DNA from: Paenibacillus auburnensis
GTDB taxonomy: Bacteria > Bacillota > Bacilli > Paenibacillales > Paenibacillaceae
DNA: 64,000 nt
Direction of reading: 5' to 3'
NCBI RefSeq assembly: GCF_927798115.1
Contig: NZ_CAKMMG010000001.1
Span: 806,001 to 870,000 of the forward strand
Below are positions 33,499-43,228 of this stretch, in pieces (position 1 is the first letter of the stretch; every line of letters starts with the position of its first letter). A model generated the notes under the pieces. It saw only the letters and a list, made by a program, of their open reading frames with translations. It ran no database searches and was not told the origin of the DNA. Position numbers and translations under genes: made by a program.

Positions 33499-34692
33499 CT
33501 ATTCATTTCCTTCCCATTCATGCAGCACCATGATGGCTGCGCCAGTAGCTACGGCCTCATCCGTAAGCATTCCATGTGAGAAGACCGGGCTGTATTCAGG
33601 GTAATGATAGATGTTTGTCTTCGCAGTCTCCAGTGCAATATTGAACATCAGGGGATCAGCGCTCACGAGCGGGCCGCCCAGAATTACATATTCAGGATGG
33701 AATGTATTGATCAGATTGGCTAGTCCAATCCCAAGATAGCTGGCCGTTTCAGCAAATTGCTCTTTAACGAGAAGATCTCCCTGTGAAAGGGCATCAATCA
33801 GAGTTGCAAAATTGACACGGTCAGATGAAAAGGAGGACAGTAGGCTGCTGCGCCCGGTCTTAAGCTGGGCACGAACACGCTCCACCAGGGATGGCACGGA
33901 CACAAAAGCTTCCAGCGCACCTTTATTCCCTTGGCCCCGGAGCCTTGGCCCGTCCTTTTGGATGATCATCTGGCCGACCGCCCCTTCCGTATCCACCGCA
34001 CCCCGGATAAGCTTACCGCCAGACATCATAGCAGAACGGATATTGATCCCTGCATGGACATAAAGAGCATGCTCAATATCATCATTTCGGAGCGCCCAAT
34101 GTTCACCGATGAGTGCAGTATTTGCACCGTTATCAAGTTTGGCCGGAATGCCCAGCCTTGCCGTAAGCATGTCGCAGATCGGAACGTTCTTCCAGTGAGG
34201 TGAGGGGAAAAACTCCGGTTCAAGAATGATCCCTTGCTTGCGGTCCAGAGGACCAACCGCACCTATCCCTATACCGAGGACTTGATCGGCGGAGATTCCT
34301 TCCTTCGCAAGAAAGTCAGCGGCAGCACCTTCAACATAATCAGCCAGATGCTCAGGTGTCATCTGTGCGTCCATTTCCCAGCGGATCACAGATAATGTAT
34401 TAAGATGCAGATCATAGAGGCCAAGCTTTGAATAAATGCGTGATATTTCTAGTCCCAGCAGGTAGCGGTATTTCGGGCGCGTCTGGAATAACACTGGTTT
34501 CCTTCCCCCGGTAGAGCTGCCGAGTCCGGAAGCAATAATCAGGCCTTGAGAAGTCATCTCTTCAAGTAAGCGTGTCATGCTGCTGCTGGCCAATGCAAAA
34601 TGTTGCAGCAGATCAGCTTTGGAAACAGTCCCGAGATAGGAAATCCGGTCATATACCTGTTTTTTTATCGAAGGAGTGGAATGAGTAATCAT
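33499..34692 (-). CDS. ROK-family transcriptional regulator (XylR-like)
   Basis: 397 residues. An N-terminal winged helix (SYLGTVSKADLLQHFALASSSMTRLLEEM) is followed by a ROK sugar-kinase-like domain with LGIGIGAVGPLDRK and ILGGPLVSADP. The zinc site found in many ROK proteins is not evident. It represses sugar genes and is released by a free sugar, as in XylR. The start ATG at 34692 is preceded by GGAG at 9 bases; a TTG seven codons upstream is in frame. It diverges from a chemoreceptor across 279 bases. Confidence 0.88.
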   Translation of the reverse strand: MITHSTPSIKKQVYDRISYLGTVSKADLLQHFALASSSMTRLLEEMTSQGLIIASGLGSSTGGRKPVLFQTRPKYRYLLGLEISRIYSKLGLYDLHLNTLSVIRWEMDAQMTPEHLADYVEGAAADFLAKEGISADQVLGIGIGAVGPLDRKQGIILEPEFFPSPHWKNVPICDMLTARLGIPAKLDNGANTALIGEHWALRNDDIEHALYVHAGINIRSAMMSGGKLIRGAVDTEGAVGQMIIQKDGPRLRGQGNKGALEAFVSVPSLVERVRAQLKTGRSSLLSSFSSDRVNFATLIDALSQGDLLVKEQFAETASYLGIGLANLINTFHPEYVILGGPLVSADPLMFNIALETAKTNIYHYPEYSPVFSHGMLTDEAVATGAAIMVLHEWEGNE

Positions 34693-34971
34693 ATGTATTT
34701 TCTCCATTTCCAAGTTAAAGAGTCGGGTTATTTTAAGTATACCGGGACACTCCCGTTATTTCCAGTTTAATATCATATGGATCTTCAGGACGGGATGAAC
34801 AATCAAACAGGTCCCTGCAATAGTCTCTAGCCTGAAAATTTTGACAAATGAATAAAGGAATTTGCGATAAATTGTCGAATTTTTCCGGGAGAGGGACATT
34901 AGTCATTGATTTATGGACACAACTCCCTACTTCAACAAACGCAATTGCCGTGCGCGAAAGGGAAGGCTTCT

Positions 34972-36729
34972 ATGATTGCTTTTATCCGTAAAAGACTTAT
35001 TGCCCGTATTCTCTGTGTGATGACAGCAGTCATTCTGTGCATCGCAGCCGGAAACATCGCCATTCAATGGGTGAATACCGGTGCTGCAGTCAAAGGAACC
35101 ATCAGCAGCTACAACATGAACATTGCCAGTCATTATGTCTCTCAGATCGATGTCGGTCGCTACAGCGAATTTCTGGCTGATCCGCAGGAGACTGACCTGT
35201 ACTGGTCACTCCGGAAGGAACTGGACCAGTTCCGTGAATCTATCGGTGCCCGTTTTGTATACTTTGTCCGGATTGATGAAGCAGGTCAGCCGCTGCTGAT
35301 GATCGACGGCAGACCGCAAGGAGATCCTTTAGCCTCACCGATCAATGAGAGTACGGATATGCCCGCTGATGCAGTTAAGGCCGTATTGGCAGGTGAGAAT
35401 GCCAGCTCCCCGCTGATCAAGAATCCTGAATACGGGGATTACATCTCGGCATTTGTCCCGATGAAGGATGCACAAGGCACGATGGTCGGGGTATTGGGAA
35501 TTGATACAGATGTCGCTGTCCTCAGTACCTTAACCCGGGAAGTGCTGCTCCAAAGCCTTCCGCTCTACGGGATAATTCTTACTGTCTCTATAGCTGCACT
35601 GGCAATCATGGGCTGGTTTGTCACACGGTCCCTGCGACCGTTGCGGACCATTACAGAAAGTGCAGGAGCTATGGCTGAAGGTGATCTGGCACAGGCTGCC
35701 CGGATTCTGAATGCCTCCCCGGTCAAGTCCCGGGATGAAATCGGAACGGCTTACCAGGCCATGATCACCATGTCGGGTGACTTGAATGCAAGAGTGAAGG
35801 GCATGGTGTCCCATGTGTCCACGGCTTCGGATTATCTTTATAGTACCTCAGAGACATTCACCAGGAATGCCGAAGATGTGCTGCAAATAAGCGAGACAGT
35901 CAATGGCAAAATTGCAGATATCTACGCCGGTGCGAGAACGCAGACGGAAGGAGCTCAGAGTAGCGCCATAGCTATGGAAGAGATGGCACAGGGCATTTCA
36001 CGGATTTCGGCCTCCTCCGCTTTTGTCTCGGAATCCTCGGTTAATGCACTGGATTTAGTGAACACCTCACAAGCAGCCATGACTGAAATGAACAGGCAGA
36101 TGAAATCCATCGCCGAATCTACAGGTCAGACCCTGGATATTGCCGTGCTGCTGCAAGGTTATGCGGCTGAAATCGAAGGGGCTCTGGCTGCGATCAGGCA
36201 ATTTGCAGATCAGACCAAGCTTCTGGCATTGAATGCATCCATTGAAGCTGCACGGGCGGGTGAACACGGACGGGGATTTACTGTTGTTGCCGGTGAGGTG
36301 CGCAAGCTGGCGGAAGGTTCGGCTGCTTCGGTGGAGCGCGTCGCGGATCTGCTTATACATATAGGCACAGCCTCGTCAAATATCGGGTCGCAGATGTCAG
36401 ACGCCTCCAGGGAAGTGGCAGAAGGTGTGCGGATGTCCTCTGCGGCGGAGGATGCTCTGCTTCATGTCTCTAATGCTTTCCGTGAGGTGGCTGAACAGAT
36501 CATGGAAGTATCCGCAACAGCAGAACAGCTGTCAGCAGGGTCGGAAGAAGTAGCGGCAACGGTGGGCAGCATGGCTAATATTGCCGGAGAAGTATCGGAA
36601 CAGACGCACCAGATCCGTGAATTGACCGATCTTCAACTGGAGAAAGTCAAAGAGGTCTATGAGGCTTCAATGGTCATCAGTGCGAATACGGGCGATATGC
36701 GGGAAGCCATTCGGCAGGTGAAAGTATAG
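34972..36729 (+). CDS. Methyl-accepting chemotaxis protein
   Basis: 585 residues. TM1 (~8-30), an extracellular sensor domain of CACHE type (~35-180), TM2 (~185-207), a HAMP region (~208-260), and the cytoplasmic signalling hairpin with the conserved tip [23 protein letters not shown]. It binds a ligand outside the cell and controls CheA kinase. The ligand is unknown. ATG 34972 follows GGGAAGG; the upstream 22-codon extension has no site. Confidence 0.93.
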   Translation: MIAFIRKRLIARILCVMTAVILCIAAGNIAIQWVNTGAAVKGTISSYNMNIASHYVSQIDVGRYSEFLADPQETDLYWSLRKELDQFRESIGARFVYFVRIDEAGQPLLMIDGRPQGDPLASPINESTDMPADAVKAVLAGENASSPLIKNPEYGDYISAFVPMKDAQGTMVGVLGIDTDVAVLSTLTREVLLQSLPLYGIILTVSIAALAIMGWFVTRSLRPLRTITESAGAMAEGDLAQAARILNASPVKSRDEIGTAYQAMITMSGDLNARVKGMVSHVSTASDYLYSTSETFTRNAEDVLQISETVNGKIADIYAGARTQTEGAQSSAIAMEEMAQGISRISASSAFVSESSVNALDLVNTSQAAMTEMNRQMKSIAESTGQTLDIAVLLQGYAAEIEGALAAIRQFADQTKLLALNASIEAARAGEHGRGFTVVAGEVRKLAEGSAASVERVADLLIHIGTASSNIGSQMSDASREVAEGVRMSSAAEDALLHVSNAFREVAEQIMEVSATAEQLSAGSEEVAATVGSMANIAGEVSEQTHQIRELTDLQLEKVKEVYEASMVISANTGDMREAIRQVKV

Positions 36730-36770
36730 TCGACCGGCTTCGCCGGAAATTCAGACAACAATCTTATCAA

Positions 36771-36810
36771 ACGGCTGCAGACCCTTTAATAGGGACGTGC
36801 AGCCGTTTTT
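36771..36810 (+). terminator. Terminator after the chemoreceptor gene
   Basis: Stem ACGGCTGCA/TGCAGCCGT with inner CCCT/AGGG, followed by TTTTT. Confidence 0.85.
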
Positions 36811-36945
36811 GCTTATCTCAAGGATAGGGTTCAAGTAGACATTTGTCAGCTTTTGTGATAAAAATGCAGTACAATCGAACCGTCGTACGTACGCTGCAGC
36901 ATTTGCATGCATACTATTATGATGAAAAAAGAAGGGTGCTCCTGA

Positions 36946-37536
36946 ATGACAAAAGGTATCAAGAATCCTAAAGTTGAGTTTTTTTTCAGCAAAGCTGATA
37001 AGTGGAGTGAAGAATTTGCGAAGTTGAGAATGATTATGCTTGATTGTCAGCTGACCGAAGAACTGAAGTGGGGTGTACCTTGCTATACGTTTCAGAATGG
37101 AAACATTCTGTTAATTCATGGATTCAAGGAATATTGCGCGGTTCTATTTGTAAAAGGGGCTTTGCTGCGCGATGTCCACGGGATTCTAACTCAGCAAACG
37201 AAGAATGTACAGGCATCTCGTCAGATCCGGTTCACGAGAGTTCAAGAAATAACGGAGCTGGAGCCCCTGTTGAAAGACTATATATATGAAGCGATAGAAG
37301 TAGAAACAGCCGGTCTGAAAGTGGAGTTTAAGAGTACAGAATCAGACATCCCGGAAGAACTTCAGACTAAGTTTACTGAACTTCCTGGTTTGCAGGCTGC
37401 TTTTGAAGCATTAACACCCGGCCGGCAACGGGCATATATTCTTTATTTTACTGCTCCTAAGCAATCCAAAACGCGGGCAGCACGAGTCGAAAAATATTCA
37501 CCGCATATTCTGGACGGCAAAGGTTTAAACGATTAA
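36946..37536 (+). CDS. YdeI/DUF1801-family protein
   Basis: 196 residues. A DUF1801-like N-terminal part (LKWGVPCYTFQNGNILLIHGFKEYCAVLFVKGALL) is followed by a YdeI-type C-terminus with EALTPGRQRAYILYFTAPKQSKTRAARVEK. Related proteins in Bacilli have been linked to protection against small bacteriocins or stress, but the mechanism is not settled. Alone after the chemoreceptor terminator; the next ORF follows after 20 bases. Confidence 0.8.
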   Translation: MTKGIKNPKVEFFFSKADKWSEEFAKLRMIMLDCQLTEELKWGVPCYTFQNGNILLIHGFKEYCAVLFVKGALLRDVHGILTQQTKNVQASRQIRFTRVQEITELEPLLKDYIYEAIEVETAGLKVEFKSTESDIPEELQTKFTELPGLQAAFEALTPGRQRAYILYFTAPKQSKTRAARVEKYSPHILDGKGLND

Positions 37537-37556
37537 ATCATCTTGGGGGGATTCAG

Positions 37557-38222
37557 TTGGTTTCTCGCATGATTTACCGGGGAATTTGGAACGAAGGGCA
37601 GCAGGCCGAAGGTCTGAGAACCTTAAAAGAAGAGACCGGAGTTAGGCGGCTAGTTCAGGAAGGTGTCCTGATGACGGCTGCAGCATTTTCCTGGAAGGAT
37701 AATGTCTTTCTTTATTATGAATGCGTAGGTGAACAGATCGCACCTGAGACGTTAACCGGAGCTGCTAAAGAGTATCTCAGCGACTGGAAAGGGGAGAGCG
37801 ACTCCCGCAAATGGATACCGATGGTGGATGTTTTCCACTTCAATGAACCGGCTGGCTATGAGCATTGGCTGCGTAAGTCACCGGTGGAGCGGCGTGTCGG
37901 CAGGGTTGCCCATTTAAAGCGGGAGATGATGGCAAGCTACATCTATTATCATTACCAGCTGCAGGAGGAACGGGCTTTCTCAGGAAATAAGTATGAAATG
38001 ATTGCTATGCACGAAAATTTGCTGTTTGGATATCAGGAGTTCCCTCTCGTTATGGAAGACCCTGTCATTCCTGGACGGCTCAGTACAAACGGAACCCCTG
38101 TACCCTGGGAGGATTCACGAATGGATCTCCATTTTCAGCCCTGGGAGGACGACGGGTACTTGTACTTTAAGCCGGTCGAGATCATTTACGCCTATTACAC
38201 AGGCAGCATGGATGAAACCTGA
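37557..38222 (+). CDS. Hypothetical protein, companion of the GH5 gene
   Basis: 221 residues that I do not recognise. Soluble, with many aromatics; it has a central block (VDVFHFNEPAGYEHW) and a C-terminal block (VPWEDSRMDLHFQPW) ahead of YLYFKPVEIIYAYY. No catalytic motif is clear. It begins at TTG 37557 behind GGGGGG; ATG 37569 is a possible alternative. It lies between the YdeI-like gene and a GH5 enzyme. Confidence 0.65.
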   Translation: MVSRMIYRGIWNEGQQAEGLRTLKEETGVRRLVQEGVLMTAAAFSWKDNVFLYYECVGEQIAPETLTGAAKEYLSDWKGESDSRKWIPMVDVFHFNEPAGYEHWLRKSPVERRVGRVAHLKREMMASYIYYHYQLQEERAFSGNKYEMIAMHENLLFGYQEFPLVMEDPVIPGRLSTNGTPVPWEDSRMDLHFQPWEDDGYLYFKPVEIIYAYYTGSMDET

Positions 38223-38254
38223 CAGCACCACTTAGAGACTATTTAAACTGTACA

Positions 38255-38275
38255 TAATTGTAAACGCTTCAATTA
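38255..38275. promoter_or_regulatory. CcpA-like (cre-like) site upstream of the GH5 gene
   Basis: The core TGTAAACGCTTCAA lies between TAATTG (38255-38260) and CAATTA (38270-38275) arms. It resembles a catabolite-responsive element but departs from the consensus by two bases at one end, so the call is tentative. Confidence 0.35.
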
Positions 38276-38300
38276 CAGCTGCGAAAGGGAGTCTGCACAG

Positions 38301-39923
38301 ATGAAGGACAAATTGAGCCAGTCGAGAGTCAACGGTTTTTTGCGGGCAGTGGACAGATCCATTGTGAACGGAGAGGGCGAAGAAATTATTTTGTCCGGTT
38401 GGGGACTCGGCAACTGGCTGCTTCCGGAAGGATACATGTGGATGACAGACGGGAACAGCAGATTTGACAGACCCCAGAGAATCGAGGCTGTGATCCGCGA
38501 ATTAACCGGTACGAAATATTCCGAGCAATTTTGGAGCGCATTCAGAAATAACTATATCACCAGAGAAGATATCAGGATGATGGCTGAGCAGGGATATAAC
38601 TCGGTCCGGATTCCGTTCAACTGGCGAATTTTAATGGAGAATGAGCCTGGAATTACTTGGAAGGAAGAGGGTTTTCAACTCATTGACCGCTGCTTGGACT
38701 GGTGTGAAGAATTTAAGCTCTATGCCTTTTTGGACTTGCATGGTGCGCCGGGCGGGCAGACAGGTCAGAACATCGATGACTCTATTGATGATGTGCCGAG
38801 GCTGTTTATAGATGAAGACAGCTGGAATAAGGGGATCGCACTGTGGAAGCAGCTTGCAGACCGGTACAAGGACCGCTGGATTGTCGGCGGATACGACCTG
38901 CTCAACGAACCGATCAAAACACCTGCACCAGGGAAAGACTTTGACTATTTAGTCCCTAAGCTTGTGCAGTTTTATGAAGAAGCCATTGCAGCGATCCGGA
39001 CCGTGGATACGAAGCATATGTTGTCGATTGAAGGGCATCACTGGGCTACAGACACCAGCATTTTCTTCAAAAAATATGACGACAACATGGTTGTGCATTT
39101 TCACAGATATGCCTGCTACCCGGAGATCAGCTCCCTTTATGAATTCCTGGAAGTATCCGAAAGGCTGAATGCACCCCTGTGGTTAGGGGAAACGGGTGAG
39201 AATCTCAATGAATGGTACACAGCGCTCTATCCGCTCGCCGCAGAATTGAATATCGGTTATAATCTTTGGCCGTGGAAAAAAATGGACAATACCAATTCGC
39301 CTTATTCGGTTAACTTGCCTGAGGACTGGGACCAAATCATGGCTTATACCAGAGGGGGAGTCCACCCTGGTTACGAACAGGCCAGCCGCATCTTCGATCA
39401 ATATCTGGAGAACATGAAGATCGAAAACTGCAGGTATAATGCTGAAGTTACAAGTGCTGTGTTTCGAATTCCGGGATGTACCGTCCGGGCGACAGACTTC
39501 GATGAGCTTCCGGGGAAAGGCGTGGCCTATAGCGGATTGCGTACGGAAGGAAATCATTATAATTACCGGTCCCGGACAGGGATGCGTATTGTTGAGGACA
39601 GCAAATTAGAAGATCTCCAGAAACGTTTCTTCTTCGATATTTTGTGGGACCGGTTTGTCCTTGAGCTGCAAGGCGGTGAATTCGCTGTATATACGATAAA
39701 TGATACGACAGAGGACAGCAGTCTTTCATTTGTATATAGTGCTGATCAGCCCGTCTCTGTAACGGTTCTCCAGTATGAGCGGGCGTTAGTTACACTGAAC
39801 TTGCAAGCCAGTGGTGACAAACAAACTATCGCTCCGGTTTCCTTGTCAGGCGCCAGTACATCGAAGATCAAAATTAAGGTCAATGCTGGCCGTATGCTTG
39901 TAGAAAAAATTATTTTCCGGTAA
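38301..39923 (+). CDS. Glycoside hydrolase family 5 enzyme
   Basis: 540 residues. A GH5 TIM barrel (~30-370) has the acid/base E203 in DLLNEP and the nucleophile E297 in WLGETGEN. The motif MDLHG-like LDLHGAPGG also fits. The C-terminal ~150 residues form a beta-rich, CBM-like domain. There is no signal peptide, so it probably cleaves a short glucan, mannan or xylan oligosaccharide in the cytoplasm. GAAAGGGAG ribosome site. Possible catabolite control from the cre-like site at 38255. Confidence 0.9.
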   Translation: MKDKLSQSRVNGFLRAVDRSIVNGEGEEIILSGWGLGNWLLPEGYMWMTDGNSRFDRPQRIEAVIRELTGTKYSEQFWSAFRNNYITREDIRMMAEQGYNSVRIPFNWRILMENEPGITWKEEGFQLIDRCLDWCEEFKLYAFLDLHGAPGGQTGQNIDDSIDDVPRLFIDEDSWNKGIALWKQLADRYKDRWIVGGYDLLNEPIKTPAPGKDFDYLVPKLVQFYEEAIAAIRTVDTKHMLSIEGHHWATDTSIFFKKYDDNMVVHFHRYACYPEISSLYEFLEVSERLNAPLWLGETGENLNEWYTALYPLAAELNIGYNLWPWKKMDNTNSPYSVNLPEDWDQIMAYTRGGVHPGYEQASRIFDQYLENMKIENCRYNAEVTSAVFRIPGCTVRATDFDELPGKGVAYSGLRTEGNHYNYRSRTGMRIVEDSKLEDLQKRFFFDILWDRFVLELQGGEFAVYTINDTTEDSSLSFVYSADQPVSVTVLQYERALVTLNLQASGDKQTIAPVSLSGASTSKIKIKVNAGRMLVEKIIFR

Positions 39924-39956
39924 GGTTCCGGTTAGAATGGTCTCCCGATAATGAGC

Positions 39957-39994
39957 AAAGCTAAGTGGTGTCTTACAGCTGCTTAGCTTTTTTT
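39957..39994 (+). terminator. Terminator after the GH5 gene
   Basis: 9-bp stem AAAGCTAAG/CTTAGCTTT followed by seven or more T residues. Confidence 0.85.
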
Positions 39995-40010
39995 GTTAAT
40001 CTACTTTCTA

Positions 40011-40066
40011 TTGACACAAAAGTGTCTTTCTTCTCTATCGACGAAACTAACACGATATGTTATTAT
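40011..40066 (+). promoter_or_regulatory. Promoter region of the amino-acid ABC importer
   Basis: A TTGACA at 40011-40016 is part of a perfect inverted repeat GACAC-AAAA-GTGTC (40013-40026). A second possible promoter is TCGACG (40038-40043), 17 bp, TATTAT (40061-40066). The repeat lies just upstream, which suits a repressor or activator of cysteine or nitrogen metabolism. No regulator gene is adjacent. Confidence 0.4.
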
Positions 40067-40138
40067 GATAAACTGATAACGTGTTACCGAACTAAAGCGC
40101 GAGACATCATTTGTAATTTTACTAGGGGGATTAGAGAG

Positions 40139-40909
40139 ATGAAGAGACGGGGATTATGGGTACTACTCGCGGCAGCGGCAATTTCAGTGGTCGCAGGCTG
40201 CTCCAATTCAGGGGGTAATGACGGCAAGCTGGTGATCGGTATAGATGATAAGTTTGCTCCAATGGGCTTCCGGGATGACAACAATGAAATTGTCGGTTTC
40301 GATATTGATTATGCGAAAGCGGCTGCGGAGAAGATGGGTAAAGAGGTAACCTTCCAGCCGATTGACTGGTCAGCCAAGGAATCCGAACTGAACAGCGGAC
40401 GTATTGATATGATTTGGAACGGATATACAATCACTGATGAACGCAAAGAGAAGGTTCTATTCACCAAGCCGTATCTGGAGAACAGCCAGGTAGTAGTCGT
40501 GCTTGCGGATTCAGAGCTTGCGAAGCTGGATGATCTGGCCGGAAAAGAAATCGGACTGCAAAGTCTTTCGTCGGCTGCAGATGCGCTGGAAGCCAGCCCA
40601 CTCAAAGCCAAGCTTGCCGGTGTATCCGAATTCCCGGACAATGTGCTTGCGCTGACAGACCTGAAATCCAAACGCCTGGACGGCGTCGTGATTGACGAAG
40701 TGGTGGCGAAGTATTACATGTCCAAAGAGCAGGATACGTACAAACTGCTGGATGAATCCCTGGCCCCTGAGCAATACGGCATCGGAATTAAAAAAGGCAA
40801 TGAGGCATTACTGACGGAGCTGCAGAAAGCACTTGATGAACTAAGCAGTGACGGAACGGCGGCTGAAATTTCCACAAAGTGGTTTGGCGAGAACAAAGTA
40901 CTGAACTAG
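40139..40909 (+). CDS. Amino-acid ABC transporter substrate-binding lipoprotein
   Basis: 256 residues. A lipoprotein signal peptide with lipobox VVAGC (Cys21) anchors it outside the membrane. The mature part is a bilobal solute-binding protein of the polar amino-acid family (family 3), with the motif GFDIDYAKAAAEKMG and a late DELSSDGTAAEISTKWFGE. The start ATG at 40139 follows GGGGGA. An upstream 58-codon extension in frame is before the promoter and was rejected. Operon with permease and ATPase. Ligand: possibly a polar amino acid or cystine. Confidence 0.93.
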   Translation: MKRRGLWVLLAAAAISVVAGCSNSGGNDGKLVIGIDDKFAPMGFRDDNNEIVGFDIDYAKAAAEKMGKEVTFQPIDWSAKESELNSGRIDMIWNGYTITDERKEKVLFTKPYLENSQVVVVLADSELAKLDDLAGKEIGLQSLSSAADALEASPLKAKLAGVSEFPDNVLALTDLKSKRLDGVVIDEVVAKYYMSKEQDTYKLLDESLAPEQYGIGIKKGNEALLTELQKALDELSSDGTAAEISTKWFGENKVLN

Positions 40910-40938
40910 ATTGTTACCCTTAGGAGTCGGTTGAAGAA

Positions 40939-41598
40939 ATGAATATCGATTATATTATCAAGATAGCCGGGCCGATGCTGGAGGGTGCGCGGACAACGGC
41001 CTTGCTATTCCTGATTGTCATTGTATTATCTATCCCGCTTGGGATGCTGGTAACGCTGCTGGCCAAAAGCCGGGTTAAGCCGCTGGCCTGGATTGCGCAT
41101 ACCTATGTTTACGTCATGCGCGGAACGCCGCTTTTGCTGCAGCTGCTGTTCTTCTGTTTCGGCTTGCCGCAGATTCCGGTGATCGGACAGTATCTGGTTA
41201 TGGACCGCTTCGCTGCAGCCTGTCTCGGCTTTATCCTCAATTATGGTGCTTATTTTGCTGAAATTTTCCGCGGCGGGCTGCTTTCGATTGATAAAGGGCA
41301 GCATGAAGCGGCTAAGGTGCTAGGACTCAGCAAATGGCAGACTCTCCGTAAGGTCATTCTTGCCCAGATGTTCCGGGTCGCGCTGCCTGCCGTAGCCAAT
41401 GAATCCATTACACTGGTCAAAGATACTGCATTACTCTATGCTGTAGCCGTACCGGAGCTGCTGAATTATGCCAAGACTGCGGTGAACCGTGACTTTACGG
41501 TAACCCCGTTTGTTGTTGCCGGCGTGATCTATTTGCTGATGACCCTGGTGCTTACCTTGTTCTTCAAAGCACTGGAAAAACGTTTCAAATTTGAGTAG
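40939..41598 (+). CDS. Amino-acid ABC transporter permease
   Basis: 219 residues with about five membrane helices and the permease EAA motif as EAAKVLGLSKWQTLRKVILAQ. The order of substrate-binding protein, permease and ATPase is that of polar amino-acid importers of the His/Glu/Gln family. Forms a homodimer in the membrane with the ATPase dimer. RBS TAGGAG. Probably cotranscribed with both neighbours. Confidence 0.95.
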   Translation: MNIDYIIKIAGPMLEGARTTALLFLIVIVLSIPLGMLVTLLAKSRVKPLAWIAHTYVYVMRGTPLLLQLLFFCFGLPQIPVIGQYLVMDRFAAACLGFILNYGAYFAEIFRGGLLSIDKGQHEAAKVLGLSKWQTLRKVILAQMFRVALPAVANESITLVKDTALLYAVAVPELLNYAKTAVNRDFTVTPFVVAGVIYLLMTLVLTLFFKALEKRFKFE

Positions 41599-41613
41599 AA
41601 GGACTGTCCAACT

Positions 41614-42357
41614 ATGAGTAGTATGATTGATGTCAAACAATTACAGAAATCGTTCGGCAGCCTTGATGTGCTGAAGCAGATTACCTTTGAGGTGAACCCA
41701 GGTGAAGTCGTAGCGGTGATCGGGCCTTCCGGCTCTGGTAAGAGCACCATGCTGCGCAGTCTGGTGCATCTGGAGGAAGTGACCGGCGGCAGCATCTTCA
41801 TTCACGGCAAGCCGCTGGTAGAGAACGGTAAATATGCCGGGCATACGGCGATCAGAGAGATTACCGCAAGCATGGGGATGGTGTTTCAGCATTTCAATCT
41901 GTTCCCTCACCTTACTGTGCGTGGCAATCTCGAGCTTGCTCCAAGAACGCTCAAACGGGAGAACCCGCAGGCTATTACAGCCAGAAGCAGCGAGCTGCTC
42001 TCCAAGGTAGGCCTTGCCGATAAGGCGGATGTATATCCGTCCATGCTGTCCGGCGGACAGAAGCAGCGGGTAGCGATCGCCAGAGCGCTCATGCTGAATC
42101 CGGACATTCTGCTCTTTGACGAGCCGACCTCGGCACTGGATCCCGAGCTGACCGGCGAGGTACTCCGTGTAATCCGCCAGCTGGCAGAGGAGAACATGAC
42201 GATGATCATTGTTACCCATGAGATGAACTTTGCCCGCGATGTGGCGGACAGAGTATTCTTTATGGACAACGGGGAGATTGCCGAATCGGGCACGCCGGAG
42301 CAGATCTTTGGCAGTCCAAAGCTGGAGCGTACCCGGTTGTTTTTGAATCAGGATTAA
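41614..42357 (+). CDS. Amino-acid ABC transporter ATP-binding protein
   Basis: 247 residues. Walker [10 protein letters not shown], signature LSGGQKQR, Walker [13 protein letters not shown] and H-loop VTHEM are intact, and the spacing is that of polar amino-acid ABC ATPases. It powers import through the permease encoded 15 bases upstream. Confidence 0.97.
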   Translation: MSSMIDVKQLQKSFGSLDVLKQITFEVNPGEVVAVIGPSGSGKSTMLRSLVHLEEVTGGSIFIHGKPLVENGKYAGHTAIREITASMGMVFQHFNLFPHLTVRGNLELAPRTLKRENPQAITARSSELLSKVGLADKADVYPSMLSGGQKQRVAIARALMLNPDILLFDEPTSALDPELTGEVLRVIRQLAEENMTMIIVTHEMNFARDVADRVFFMDNGEIAESGTPEQIFGSPKLERTRLFLNQD

Positions 42358-42375
42358 GGAAATAGGCCATTTCGT

Positions 42376-42407
42376 AAGGTGCATAGCGGCTGCTATGCAC
42401 CTTTTTT
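42376..42407 (+). terminator. Terminator after the ABC importer operon
   Basis: 10-bp stem GGTGCATAGC/GCTATGCACC followed by six T residues. Confidence 0.9.
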
Positions 42408-42546
42408 ACATTAATAAACATGAATGGGCATGCATGGTTTTGACAGTGGACACAAGGAATGAGAAAATAACATTTCGAGGTAGTTAGCGCATTGAACGAA
42501 TATTAATGATGTTTCAGAGCAGATTTCGTACATTTGGAGGTATACA

Positions 42547-42855
42547 ATGAATCAGCGTTTTCGGATTACACGAACTATGCAGGACAATCTTCCGGAGCAA
42601 GCGATCACTTTGGAAGAATGCAAGCAGTACTTTGCTTCCCAACCTGACTTTACGTATTCACAGGTTTTTACCGTTAAAGGACCGGAGAGCATCATGACCA
42701 TTGAGGGAGATTTTTTCATGTGGAGGCTTGAGGACAGCGAGATCCCTTTCCGGCTATATGGGGGAGATCTATATGTAGCTCTTTCAGCAGAAGAAATCGT
42801 TCCCAAAATGCTTGAAATTGCAACTGATCTGCGTGCAGATGTGGTTGAAGGATAG
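42547..42855 (+). CDS. Hypothetical protein upstream of yojF
   Basis: 102 residues that I do not recognise. Soluble, beta-rich, with EGDFFMWRLEDSEIPFRLYGGDLYVAL as the best conserved-looking block. It is read from ATG 42547 behind GGAGG. It ends 25 bases before YojF and may be cotranscribed with yojF and bshB2. Confidence 0.65.
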   Translation: MNQRFRITRTMQDNLPEQAITLEECKQYFASQPDFTYSQVFTVKGPESIMTIEGDFFMWRLEDSEIPFRLYGGDLYVALSAEEIVPKMLEIATDLRADVVEG

Positions 42856-42880
42856 ATTATCAGACAACAAGGAGGCTACT

Positions 42881-43228
42881 ATGCAGCTGATAAACCCGCA
42901 AGACATCCAGAACCGGATCGACCAGCTTACCGGTCAGGAACTGTTCATTCATCTTGAACTCACGACAGGTGCCTATGCCAATCACTTGGACAGTACTAGA
43001 CATCCGGCGTCAGCATTCATCAGTAATGCAGGCATCCGTTATACCAATGGTTCGATCTCAGGCACAGGCCCATACCGGGTCGGCTTAAAGACGGAGCAGG
43101 GCTGGGTATATGCCGAAGGACTTACCCATGTAGATGAGACTGAAACAGAACGGCTTATTTTGGCCGGGCACGACAGTCAGGGTAAGCTGGTCGTCGCCCT
43201 GCAGCTGAGCCGGGACAAGTTCGAATGA
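42881..43228 (+). CDS. yojF: YojF-family protein (DUF1806)
   Basis: 115 residues. Recognised from the sequence ELFIHLELTTGAYANHLDSTRHPASAFISNAGIRYTNG-like block of YojF. In Bacillus the gene stands before yojG/bshB2, and here it overlaps bshB2 by four bases (ATGA), so translational coupling is likely. The biochemical role is unknown. ATG 42881 follows AAGGAGG; the in-frame ORF 23 codons upstream was rejected. Confidence 0.9.
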   Translation: MQLINPQDIQNRIDQLTGQELFIHLELTTGAYANHLDSTRHPASAFISNAGIRYTNGSISGTGPYRVGLKTEQGWVYAEGLTHVDETETERLILAGHDSQGKLVVALQLSRDKFE

